A DNA stretch of 64,000 nucleotides from Wolfiporia cocos. Taxonomy: Eukaryota; Basidiomycota; Agaricomycetes; Polyporales; Phaeolaceae. The notes below the pieces were generated by a model that worked only from the letters and a program-made list of their open reading frames with translations, did no database searches and had not been told where the DNA came from. Of the stretch, positions 46,605 through 57,379 are shown piece by piece (within the stretch, counting starts at the first letter, position 1; each line of letters opens with the position of its first letter). The stretch is from positions 2,790,001 through 2,854,000 of the forward strand of contig JACCLO010000002.1 in NCBI GenBank assembly GCA_029448655.1, written 5' to 3'. The position numbers were made by a program, and so were the translations under genes.

Positions 46605-47099
46605 TTGGCTGCAATCGGTGATGTCATGGTTATAGCCTGTGGCCAGTGGTTCTCATTGGCTGGGACATGCAGTGGGTTTAGAGCCTCTATAGGCTATAGT
46701 CCATGTCGTATACAGTCCATGCCTGTAATGGCGAGTAGTCTGTGGTCAGTAATGACCATGTGGCCAGTAATAGCAGTAGTTCATAGAAATGGAAGGCATT
46801 GGAGATGGTTGGTTGGGTGGATGTGTACTTAGTGGTCCTAGCCAGGGTCTTGAGTGATTGTGCCGTGGTGCAGTGAGTCAGGATGGTGGTGAGCATTGAA
46901 TGGTGGCAGCGCATGGTTGGCTGGGTTGGGGGCACTGCCTGGTTCACCATGCTCTGCCATACTTGTGTGGCTTCATGACTGGGCTTTGGACTGGGCAGAT
47001 GGACTGGTGGTCTGGGACTAGGGTTCCAGGCATGGCTGGTTATGCTGGTGGCTAGTGCCTGGGATGGTTTGTATGTAGGGCTTGGGTCTAGCTGAGGCA
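46605..47099. other. continuation of degenerate repeat tract
   Basis: Recurring short units (ggccagt, gtaatgg, gattgg) continue on the far side of solo LTR E, showing that the LTR inserted into this tract. Confidence 0.4.
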
Positions 47100-48655
47100 T
47101 GGTGTTCCAGCTTCAGGGGTGCTTCTTGGAGGTGCTCTTGGCATCATCTGGTTGGTTTGGCATGAACTGGGTACTATGTCTAGAGGCTTTCAAATTGGCT
47201 TGTAACAACGTCACAGCAAGTAGCATTGTGATAGTCAGTGGAAGTGGCAGATGCGGAACCAAGAGGAATGTCATCTGTAGTAGCGGCAGAAGTGTAACTG
47301 GCAGGGATGTTGGCGATGGTAGAAGTGGTAGTGGTGGTACTATTGGAAGCACCAGCACGCTTTGCTCCTGCAATGGACCTACTTGCATGTGAACTGTCTG
47401 GCCATTTGGTGCAAAAGTTCGCGTCTAACGTCCAAAAACCTCCCTATATGTTGCAATCAGTTTAGCATACAATATCAGAGATGCAGATGATGTACCATTC
47501 CAGTGTTCTGTTCCTCCACATCTTGTTCAAAAACAGATTGATGACATTGTTGTAGAAGTCCTTTCTGAGCTGAGAAAGTTGTCATCATCCTCATCCCATG
47601 ACTCTTGCAAAGTATAACAAAATCAAGCCTAGAGCCCAGGCTGTCAGAAATCACATTGACAAACAGTAATACACCTACAATAGACACAGCATAGGCCAAT
47701 GTCTCTGGAGTGACTTCTTGGAGCTTGTAGGTCTTGGAAAGCAGTGGGTACCCACCATTTCTGGACTTCTTAGTTATGCTAGACAGGCCAGTACTTGGGC
47801 CCTTGAACAGGCAATGAAAGTTCTAGTTGAGAAGTCAGTCAAATATAAGAGAAAAGTGTGCAATTGAAGCTACTGCAGCCAGGATCAGCAAGAGCAGGAG
47901 GTTCTCATCAGGCTCCTTGGGATTGTAGCCATTTTCTGGATAGCAAAAGGAAGGGAAGTCCTCTGCATTGATCTCAATTTTGCATGCATGCATAGCATGG
48001 CAGAACCTGCCCAAAAGTGTGAGCCAAGAAACAGATATGTGACAACACTTACTCGGCAGGATCCACATCGAATTCGTCCCGCAAGTAGCAAGGCACCAAG
48101 GCTTGTCCTGTAGTGGGATGCTCAAATCCTCACTCCTTCTTGCTAAGATACTCTCTGATAGCAGGAATATCTGCATGCTGGAGGTTGGGCAAGTACTGCA
48201 GACAGTTCCATTTAATTTTCAATATATTGTCTCCACAGGCAGCAATTCCCTTTTTATGAAGCTGCAAACATCTCATCAGTTAGATTATAATGAAAAATTC
48301 AGTGCATACGAATCTTGCTAATTGAAGTATGTCACCTGGCCTGTTGCTAAGCAAAGGCAGTTGCACTCACAGGCAGGCGCTTGCCTGCATCATCTTGCAG
48401 AAGTATTTGAGATGTTCTCATATTGTGTCTTTTGAGCTGTGCATGGGGACAGGTCAGAATGTGCATATATGCGCCACAATATAATACCAGGTGTGCCACT
48501 TACAGGTGCTCATAGTCTGGGTCATTCCACCCATCCTCAGGAATGCCTTCAAGGCAAATTCTGATCTCCAAGGTCGAGTGTATGTCAAGGAAGGGGTTTA
48601 TACCTTGCATAATCCATTGCCTGAGTCCTCCATATGCCTTGTGACAATGACTTGT

Positions 48656-49143
48656 TGACCCAAGACTTACTTTGATAAGGGTTGAGGTTATTTGTCGAGT
48701 TTGAACGCATAAGTAGAGGGCAGCAGTAGTAGTAAGAGACTAGTGCGGTGTATCGAAGATGGATTGTTCTAAGGACTTAAGCCTTAGATCGTACAGCTTA
48801 TATACATGTAGGGCACTACTAGTGGAATGTCTGCCCTAATGCTACTTGGTCTGTGCGCACCAGCGGTAATGCTGTGCGCTTGAGTGGAACGTTATAGAAA
48901 CGTATGGAATAGGCCGCGTAAGCGGTCATGTGAGTTATGAGTCAGTGGAGCGCTACTGATAAGCCGGGCCACTGACGAGTAAGGTATGACTATACTTCGG
49001 GAACCTTCGAGAGGATTTGAGAAGATGTCACGGTATGTGGTTAAGGTTCCTAACTACCTTAGATAGGACTTGTCGTAGCACAAGTCGTAGAAAATTGGTA
49101 TAAATACCGGAAAAATTAGGGAAATGCCTAGAAAACTGTGACA
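48656..49143 (+). mobile_element. solo LTR, family 1, copy A (488 bp)
   Basis: Starts TGACCCAAGAC and ends ACTGTGACA, with exact target duplications CTTGT (48651-48655 and 49144-49148). It keeps the cttaagccttag and ttatatacatg landmarks but lacks the strong hairpin and the B-box-like motif of B, C and E, so it is the most divergent copy. It interrupts the DUF6698-like pseudogene. Confidence 0.75.
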
Positions 49144-49238
49144 CTTGTTCATCAATGTGGATGTCAGCTGAGCATGTATATGCAGTAAAAGCTAATCACA
49201 CATTGGTAATAGACATAGGGTTCAGCTTCTCGAGCTTC

Positions 49239-49741
49239 TGACCCAAAACATCTTCTGGGTCATCCCTCAACGCCTAAGTCCCTGCTCACAAGTCTGCCTT
49301 CCCTAGACTAAGTTGACGAAGGGTGTATCAAGTCCTAAGTCGAGGTCGAGGTACGTCGCACAGTCTAGCAAGCGTCTTATAAGGGAGAGCGCGCAGGATG
49401 GATGTTAAGTGCCCTAAGGCATGGTAGAGAATAAAGGTTCTGAGGTAGACGGCTCAGAACCCTAAGGTATATATACATCATAGTAGCGCTGTAATCCCTA
49501 GTAGTAACCCTTGCCCTAAAGTGACGTGGCCTGTGCGCACGCGCCTACCAGTCAGGGGTCTGGAACGCTTATGTAACCTATGACACACAATCTTATCTAC
49601 TCTACAGAGACGCGCATTATCTACTGTAAGTAACGTGCTGCTGTAAGACGGTCACGTGCCTTTGTCGTCAAGAGTTGAGGGTTCGACCCCAGCAAAAGGC
49701 ATTCTGTAATAAAATAAGATAACGTCGCAAAAGTTGTGACA
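49239..49741 (+). mobile_element. solo LTR, family 1, copy B (503 bp)
   Basis: Starts TGACCCAAAACATC and ends GTTGTGACA, with exact target duplications GCTTC (49234-49238 and 49742-49746). Hairpin ggttctgag/ctcagaacc at 49436-49461 is followed by tatatatacat. B-box-like GGTTCGACC at 49679-49687. Inserted in the DUF6698-like frame, whose reading resumes on the other side. Confidence 0.8.
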
Positions 49742-50200
49742 GCTTCATGTTGAGTATTAGCTCATCAAACTCCCCTCGGGTACCTGGGTGCTTGATATGT
49801 TCAGCCTCTTCCTTGTCTTCTTCTTCTTCTTCATTGCCATATTCTTCATCTCTGTTTCCATTGGAGACCTCTCAATCCATACTACTGGAGTGAGAATGCG
49901 GACAAGAATGGCTTCTCTGTGATTTGTCAGGTCTCTGCTCATCAGCAGAGTTTCCCAAGTTGGAGCAGGTCTGCTGATGACCAGAACCAGACATGCTTCT
50001 GTGCGCCACACAAATGCGCTTTGCTGCAGGCTGTCTGCCTGCTTCCGGCTGAGCCTCTCTACCATTGTAAGTGGGACAGGGAAGGGGGTGTGCCATAGAA
50101 TCTGAGCTGCCTTTGGAATGGTGAATATGAGAGCTATGACCATGTGTTGATAACCCCCTAGGGTGAGAACTTGAAGACCTGGACTAAGAAGATTCATGGG

Positions 50201-50885
50201 GCATATTTGGTACAGCTAGGGGGATTGTTAGGGGTATCAAGGGAGTAGAAGTTAGAGTTGCTAACTGCATTGCAGATCCCTGCCACCAAATTTTAGGAAG
50301 GGGCACAATCACATTGATGTGCTCATAGGTGACACATTTAGATTAAGGTTTGGCATGCACAGTGTACTTCGCATCAGCTGCAGCCCTCAGCAGCCACCAT
50401 GACTGGATCCATGCAGACACAAGCAATAGTTGATGACCTTATAGATAGGATCACCAACATTCTTACATATTGTCAGAAAATTAAAGATTATGTAGCGAGC
50501 ATATAATGTGTATTATACAGGTCAGGGATACCTAAAAATCGTATTGAGCCTGAGAAGGCCTGAGAGGCCTGCCAGTGAGTGTCCCTGTGCCACCTTCCCG
50601 GAAATGAAATGCTTGCCCTTGTGTACAAGGAGCACATATATTATGCAACTGATTCCAGCAACATCCATGCCAGGCATGAGTACCTGATGTGAAAATCGCA
50701 TGTAACTGGTCTAGACAATTTTAAAACACATACTTGAAAATCGCATACCGCCATAATCTTGAAATCCATATGCTTGAACCGTACAAAGGAATGAGGTAAT
50801 ATCGAGAAGAAGGAACTGCATGAAGGAATAAGGTAATGTGCAGTTACAATCAGAACCGCACTTCGCTGATTGTCAAGTGACCTTA
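50201..50885. other. repeat-island DNA, no gene
   Basis: No recognisable coding sequence. Short direct repeats of gaaaatcgcat occur near 50690-50750. Confidence 0.35.
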
Positions 50886-51551
50886 CTCAACCCCCCATCC
50901 GACACCCTGAGCGCCCGATGCATTCCACTTACGGAGTGCAGAATCTCACGCTCAATTCACGCTCACCATCCCTGCTCTCTGAGGCCCGGAGAGGCGGGGT
51001 CATGAAGACATCATACTTAAGTGCATAGCGCTTTTCAATTGATGTAGTGGCTTGAATGAGTGCTGTTAATGAAGCTGTATACAAATATAAACAGATTGGT
51101 TAAAGGTTTGGGAAAACCACGGTTATCAATAGCACGGTCTTGGAACTTAGGCAATACTATCATTTACAGAATCAGCACGGTTTTTCCGAGACTTCACGCC
51201 AGTTTGTGATTTTTCAAAAAAGATTATTAAACACCGTAGCTAATATACTGCTGCTTAAACAACAATGTTCAGATAACAGGAAGAGCTCTCACGCATAGCG
51301 TTTCTTTAAGTCCCATGCAGACACATGTATCTTTCTGCATAAGTCCCGCGCCCAATCCGTTTATTTTCTTACGCGGCTTCACTGACTCAGGCCATTACAT
51401 CAATTGAAAGCCGCTATACACTTGGATATGATGTTTTATGACCCCGCCTCTCCGGGCCTCAGAGAGCAGGGATGGTGAGCGTGAATTGAGCGTGAGATTC
51501 TGCACTCCGTAAGTGGAATGCATCGGGCGCTCAGGGTATGGGGGGGTTGAG
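50886..51551. mobile_element. 666-bp MITE-like element with long terminal inverted repeats
   Basis: Ends CTCAACCCCCCAT in both orientations and is bounded by TA (50884-50885 and 51552-51553), the target of Tc1/mariner-like elements. The first 115 bases of each end are almost identical (ctgagcgcccgatgcattcc, ctctgaggcccggagaggcg) apart from about five extra bases at the left. Similarity fades to about 230 bases inward (ttcaattgatgta). The interior has no open frame, so it is non-autonomous. Confidence 0.7.
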
Positions 51552-51553
51552 TA

Positions 51554-52235
51554 CTATCACTGGCCCACATATGCAACTTTTTCGCATGTCCCGCCGAGTT
51601 TTGCCTCTATCTTCATGAAATCAAGCCCAAATCCCTCGGGATCTTGTTTAAATGATGACTATGCATCTCTAGTATAAGATATATTTTTTCGAACCTACGA
51701 AAGTGCATGCTGCATGATACCGAAGCCCGTAAAGCATCGCAACAGCAATGCAACTTTTCTCCGAGCATCGGTCACGCCATCAGTCACGATCGCCAAATTG
51801 CCGAACGCGCGGCATCAAACGGCATGACGCCATCGGTGCATTGCAACCACTAAGCCACCAGGCATCAGAGGCTGAGTTCAGATTTGCCGACTGAGGATGT
51901 GGCTGATGTCACACTTTGACTGCAATCTGCCTCTCTATATTGACACAATGCACAATTCCCCTCGGAAAATTACACGTGAAGCCTCAAGTATATTGAGAAG
52001 ACGCATTGTTATTTTGGAAGGATTTCGTCAAGGTGAAGACTGAGCCGAAGTCCATCAATAACTCTGATTGACATTGTTCATTTTTTCCTCTTCATCTACT
52101 AGAGTTTTTATAATCTGATTTGACAAGATCATGCGGATTGTAATATAGTCATAGTGTACAAATCTTCATAATTTTTGAATTCGAAGGAGGGGAACTAGAG
52201 GCGAAATTGCATTGCTGTTGCGATTGCACATCCGT
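51554..52235. other. repeat-island DNA, no gene
   Basis: AT-rich; no open frame recognised. Confidence 0.35.
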
Positions 52236-52315
52236 CAGGGAGGGCCCGGCCTGACATTTCGCTGAGCCCGAGCCCTTCAAAGCCGGGCCCAAGCCCCGGG
52301 CTTTGCACATCACTA
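52236..52315 (-). mobile_element. hAT-like GC-rich terminus, right
   Basis: Read on the minus strand it starts TAGTGATGTGCAAAGCCCGG and continues GGCTTGGGCCCGGCTTTG. It faces the similar left terminus at 36914. The flanking eight bases do not match between the two. Confidence 0.5.
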
Positions 52316-52581
52316 ATTATAGCAGAAGAACAAGTTGTACTAAGCTGTTCCATACTCCTGTACAGCTCAATGAATTTCTAATCGATGGGATTGAATGTTT
52401 TCGCTAATAACATATCTAGCGTCGTTATAATCGACGATACATCTCAGAATTTGACCCAGATCCTCTGAGCGGGTAGTTCGAGACATCGGGTGAGGGACAT
52501 GGTGATCATGTGGGATTTCATGACGGTGCTGCCTCGATATCGTCTGCCGGCAATAGCGTCTGCCTGACCCTAATTTTCGAG

Positions 52582-53096
52582 CTACGTTCCATTATTCTGC
52601 GGCTTCTTGACCTGCTTCTTGTCCTGGTCTTTGACGGAACTTTGCTTCTTATCCTGCTTGACGGGCTTGAGCAATTTTACGCTAGTCGGTTTGGTGGGTG
52701 GCCCTCTTGGATGCCACTCCTCGAAGCTGTCCTCGCTAAAAGCACGGATTTCAGCATCTGCCATTGCCTCAGGTACAGAAGCACTGGACATACTCGAGGG
52801 AACCAGCTTCATCTCCGTTATCAGCCGTCCTTTGTCCTTTTGTCAGCCCGGAGAGTGCCATGTCAAGATGAATCACTAACCTATCATTTGTTAGTTTTAT
52901 CTGTGTCTCAATAGGTTGGGATACTTCGGTGCTATCAGCAATAAGTGAGTTGTGGCTATGAAATGCTTGTTAGCACAGACCCGTTTCTCTCAATATATAC
53001 TAACTGCGCCTCCTGGACAGCATCGGACTCGGTCTGCGAGTTATCCAATGCTGATTCCGGCGTTATCCTATGCCCATCGTTCGGATCTGAGTCCAT
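52582..53096 (-). CDS. W-x-R-G family small protein 1 (118 aa)
   Basis: Member of a five-gene paralogous family; function unknown. Exons: 53096-53005, 52955-52881, 52829-52794 and 52735-52582, all introns in phase 2, total 357 nt. Starts MDSDPNDGHRITPESALDNS. The N-terminal two-thirds is acidic and polar; the conserved core in the last exon is DEDSFEEWHPRGPPTKPTSV, then a Lys/Gln-rich basic tail ending KKPQNNGT. No signal peptide, membrane span or Cys cluster, so it is probably an intrinsically disordered intracellular protein. Next to the right end of the repeat island. Confidence 0.65.
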
Positions 53097-53749
53097 GTTG
53101 GGTAAACGTGTGAGGTTATGTACAAGTTTTGCAGGGAACCAATTAAATGTCCGAGCAGAGTCTGTCGACAAGAACCTGGGCGAGTTGCCCCTTGCCCTCG
53201 CTCATATATCTCTTTCTCACTCGACCACATTGCTGTGCAGATAAGGCTGTTCTCTCGCCCGTGCCCAAACTCTATTCGAAGCGCACGTCGATCCTCTAGT
53301 GGATGTAGTCGCTTATCTGAGTTACCTGCTGAATGACTTTGATGGACCCGCTACGCTCGGAAAATTGGCCAGTGATGACGCAGGTAGACTGCGCTGAGGA
53401 GTCTGGCTCGATCCTAGTTTCCCAATTGATCCGTGCCGCGATAGGGCAGTTGCCGAAGTAACTCTTGCAAATCATCTAGACAAATGCATGAAACTAGGAC
53501 CGTCAGTGCGATACAGCGTCGATCAATCAAGACCAATTGGCACTGGTTACGCGATAATCTGTAGCAGGAGTTGTTGGTGACCAAGCGTCATGCATCGATC
53601 GAAGCGGCACTTCATGAAGCCACATTCGTGACGGAAGCAGAGCATTCAGCCATTATATTGTAGCATAATTATGCATCAACCGATATACGTGAGATGCACA
53701 CGATTGGAAAGCAACGCCCGGACGCACAGACATCCCGAGACTCCGACGG
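53097..53749. other. intergenic, 653 bases
   Basis: Promoter side of family gene 1 and 3' side of gene 2. No gene recognised. Confidence 0.4.
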
Positions 53750-54369
53750 CTACTCCCCCTTCCCAGCTTGCGTAGAGGAACTCGTCGCCTTAGATAGTGG
53801 CTGCATCACCGTGGGAGCCGTTGTTTTGGGCGGCTTCGCCGAGGCCCCCGTGTTGGCTTTGGCCTGCCCAATCTTTTTGCTTGATGCATTCGAGTCCGTG
53901 GATTTGTCTCTAGCGAATCCAGTGGGTTTGTCCGCCCTACCTCTCGGACGCCAGCCCTCGAAGTCATCGTCCCTATGATAATGTATCAGCCCACGTGTCC
54001 GTTGTATGCTATGGCAAACAGTGTACTCAGGTGATTCTTCTGAGTCAAGGTCACTGTTCAAACATTTCACATGGGGTATGTTCGTGAGAACCATGGTTGT
54101 GCCAATACTGAGAACGTTGCATGATCCATACCTCCCAATATCCTCTGATTCTGAGCTAAATGGCTCTAGTTCCATAAGATGCTCGTTGATAGAATTGTCA
54201 ATAGCAGTCACTGCGGCCAGCGGACCATCACTGAGAGCATATCCCGTCAGATACAGCGGCAATCGAAAGTATGGTTGTCTCTGAAATCAACTCACCTGAC
54301 ACCCGGTACGGCTTCAGACGCGCTCAACTCGGAGGAGGGAGTGTCAAGATGCACAGGGGTGTGCTCCAT
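53750..54369 (-). CDS. W-x-R-G family small protein 2 (140 aa)
   Basis: Second member. Exons: 54369-54296, 54230-54132, 54053-54027 and 53972-53750 (423 nt), introns all phase 2. Starts MEHTPVHLDTPSSELSASEA; the acidic stretch ELEPFSSESEDIGSDLDSEE precedes the core EDDDFEGWRPRGRADKPTGF. The basic tail is Lys/Ser/Thr-rich and ends STQAGKGE. Longest member of the family; the extra length is all in the tail. Function unknown. Confidence 0.7.
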
Positions 54370-55471
54370 GATTATGATAGCAGCTGTAGCGACTGTGGAC
54401 AGCGAGATTCGAATGATTGTAACGCCAGGTTAATGCCCGATGCCTTTATACTGATTGTAACACCGCCCGGCACCGGACAAACGCCAGCACGAGTCAAATA
54501 ACAATTGATAGCTGTACTGAGCACCGCGCGGACTGAACCGCACGATGAACCTTCACTGCAACGCCGTATCACTTGATTACGAAGCATTGCACAGGATCTT
54601 GCCGCCACTCAATTGGTGCCCTAGTTGACAGATAGAAGACATAATGCGGCATATTCTTTGACTATCCAATCTGTTCCACTGGAGCATCTGTAGAATACGA
54701 TATAATCCAATACAGTAATCTAATGGCGTTTTTACCAGTTGAGAAATGACCAGTAAAGCGAGCAGGGCGGGCTCACAGAAATAGAGAGCGCGCTCGTGGT
54801 TGTCGGACGAGGCACTGGCCGCAGGTCATGCAAGCGAAAATGCCGTATGCTCAATGATGGATTACCACAACAGCGTAGCTTCATTAGCGGCGGGATGGCA
54901 TCGTTGGCGATCAGCTACCTCGGGGTCGAAGCCGTTTCGAACAATGATGCGAGGGAAAACATATTGCCGTAACCAGTAAATGTCTCTATCTCCGACTCTG
55001 CCACGGAGGGTAACGAACCGGTGGATGGATTATATGGGCTAGGAACCGGGGCCCCGATATTTGATTATGTATCTGTACCACGTTCAGTAGATTTGGCGCC
55101 TGTAGCAAGCCCAGATGAAACGCCTGCGACTTGGTGATGAGGTCGGTGTGGCGCATGCACCACGGTTCCTGTCTAGTGTAAATATCATACAGCCATATAC
55201 AAGCTGATTCAGGACTCAGTTGCTATGACACTTGCCGTACCCGACATGGGCGATAGTTCCGCATGTCAAGCGGTATACCATTGCACTTAGACTGCGGCAT
55301 CATCAAGACAAGAGGAAAGAAAGAGCACCCCAAACAAGGCAGGAAGCTTTGAATGAGAGGTATTATGCGCATTGTCAGACATCGAGGTCAAGAAACAGAG
55401 TGGATCTATGCTGAGCGCTCGTGACTTCACGATATGTCCGCATACTCTGGAGGAACTGAATGCTTGATTGT
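54370..55471. other. intergenic, 1.1 kb
   Basis: No further family member or other gene recognised between genes 2 and 3. Confidence 0.4.
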
Positions 55472-55993
55472 TCACAGCTCCTCTCCTGCATTATCATCTT
55501 GTGTCTCAAACCCGGGAGATCTGCGGGGTCTGGGAGGTGGTGGTGGCGGCTTTGCCACAGTTGGCTTGTTCGTACGACCGCGAAGGTGCCAGTCCTCGAA
55601 ATTATCATCCCTACGATATCTTAGTCCTGGACCACAATGGACTTGGGCTTGACGTACCCTTCCTGAGAAGTATCCAAAGAGCTGATTTATGAGGAGGTAG
55701 GAATACTACGTAAGCTGCGTGCGACATGGATGAGAGCAGCATATGCACCTTGCTTCCACAGAGCCAATCTCAGAATTGTCGGGAAGCCTCTGCATAACAG
55801 AGTTGTCTGAGGTCGTGACACTAGTACCACTTAATTGAGTCAGTCTACCGCATTGAGATGAGCTGGTTTGAGTTCACCTGTCTACATTTTGCTTGCTTTC
55901 GATAACGGCAGTTGCGCTGGTGGCAGCGACAATCTCTCCTGCACTGATAGTGGTGGAGCTTTCGATTAGGACAGTCGATTGTTCTTGTTCCAT
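55472..55993 (-). CDS. W-x-R-G family small protein 3 (119 aa)
   Basis: Third member. Exons: 55993-55878, 55829-55749, 55681-55658 and 55610-55472 (360 nt), all introns phase 2. Starts MEQEQSTVLIESSTTISAGE. The core reads GDDNFEDWHLRGRTNKPTVA, with Leu where most members have Pro. Its tail is a Pro run (PPPPPP) with Arg and ends GEEL, so it differs from the Lys-rich tails of 1 and 2. Function unknown. Confidence 0.65.
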
Positions 55994-57379
55994 GAGGTGA
56001 AAGGCTTGTAAAATCCAGCAGATGCAGCCTGACACTTATGATGCCTTGCGCGCACAGCCTATTGAGCCTTTACATCTTGCAAAGCAGCGCATATCTTCGG
56101 GGCACAAACCACATTGCAGTGCATTAGTGGATGGCAACAGGCTCAAGCTCGATGCGTCGCCATATCTGATGCAAATATTTGATCCAGTAGCAGAGCCCGG
56201 CGATGCTGTTGCGAGGCTGCGTTGGGAGATTCCAGGCTTCCACGAATCAGCGATACAAGATACGAGCCACAGACGCGAGGAAGATCCAGGAGGCGCCCGG
56301 AGTGGCGCCTAATGACGCGACAACAAGTGACAACACTGACGCGTCTCGTTCGACGGCCATTAGCTTACCTTAGGCCTATTGATCGATCTTGCGAGGGTTT
56401 TCACCTCCGCGAACGCTCAGAGAGAGGCACTTCGATCTCGCATTGTATTATCCACGCGCACATCAACGCATACTGACCTGCGCGGGAAGAACCTTGGGCA
56501 GTATGAACTAAAGGCGAAACTCGTTCTCCACAGCGTGGCAGAGTCGTCTAGTGTGGGGACGTTCCAGGGTGCTTTACTATTGTATGCAACGTTAGCTTGC
56601 CTATTACCACCGCCTTTCAAGAGACAGCTTCGCACCAGCCGTGATCATGATGGCATGACGGTAGTTGGGGACCCATAGAGCAGAGCACTGCAGGCTGCAA
56701 TTCCGTGTAACCGCCCGATTGCGCAAATACACGCGACTTGCCGAGGATACTTCCGCTGCTCTAGATGTCAGGCTCTCGTCTATGCTCTTTACGTCCGTCA
56801 AGAGTGCCCTTATCCCGTGCGCTGTCAACCAGGATCGAGAACTTCATTCATGGCAGTATACAGAGAGTTGAACGTTGATGCCCAGTGAAAGTCCCACATA
56901 TCCTTAAGATACCTGTGAATACCAGAAAATATAAAATCATACTATTGAGATACCGATTTTCACCACAATGATATCGAAAGCTAAATGCCAAGAGTACAAG
57001 CGGTCCGATGACCGATGCCAAGACTTTCGTCATACCCATACTAGTTAATATCGATTAATAGTCGCGTCTGAGCATTTTTCGAGCAGACGTCCAATCGCAA
57101 TCGCAAAACCGCAAGCCGACGTCAAGTCAAAAAGTGTCTTGTGGGCAGTTTGGACTTCGACTTCGTCGCAAGCAGCGAGTCCAAGTGCTCACGTGAGCTG
57201 GTCATTCAATTGCGTCATAGTACAAGCGAGTCGTCCGTCTATTTTTCTTATGTCTGCCTCGTACTTCCACCACTTCCCCAGGTTCAGTGAGTCTATGCAT
57301 GCCCAGCACTTGTCTCTGATAACTTCCATCTGTGTATACAGACTGCAGAGGTGCGTACATTCCCCATTCTTGCGTTGCA
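55994..57379. other. intergenic, 1.4 kb
   Basis: Open frames near 56022-56312 and 56417-56678 have no recognisable family. The right end runs into an MFS relic. Confidence 0.35.

Larger units (their letters stand above)
47100..50200 (-). pseudogene. decayed DUF6698-like mobile-element gene, split by two LTRs
   Basis: Minus-strand pieces match the layout of an Agaricomycete repeat-associated family (DUF6698 type). From the 5' side: an acidic stretch EEEEEDKEEAEHIKHPGTRGE then FDELILNM; after LTR B, KLEKLNPMSITN; after LTR A, AYGGLRQWIMQGINPFLDIH; then QHADIPAIREYLSKKE, a stop, GFEHPTTGQALVPCYLRDEF, INAEDFPSFCYPENGYNPKE, KTYKLQEVTPETLAYAVSIV and, after a one-base shift, DFYNNVINLFLNKMW. The tail (47113-47388) is low-complexity. 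At least two stops (near 48100 and 49860) and one frameshift (near 47560) mean it is not functional. Family assignment is from recalled motifs, not a search. Confidence 0.5.

Noticed and set aside
47113..47388. 91-residue Leu/Pro-rich membrane protein
   Set aside because: Low-complexity antisense-like reading of a Ser/Thr/Gly-rich tail of the DUF6698-like relic.
49640..49700. tRNA gene (GGGTTCGACCCC)
   Set aside because: Same reasoning: T-arm-like only, located at the 3' end of solo LTR B.
51432..51551. Stem of a structured RNA
   Set aside because: The pairing partner is the opposite terminal repeat of a TA-flanked element 430 bases away, better explained as a transposon end.
36914..52315. 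A single complete 15.4-kb hAT transposon
   Set aside because: Termini agree but no 8-bp target duplication is present and no transposase frame was found; reported only as a possibility.
56022..56312. 96-residue plus-strand gene
   Set aside because: No homologous motif, no splice context and no sign of the small-protein family.
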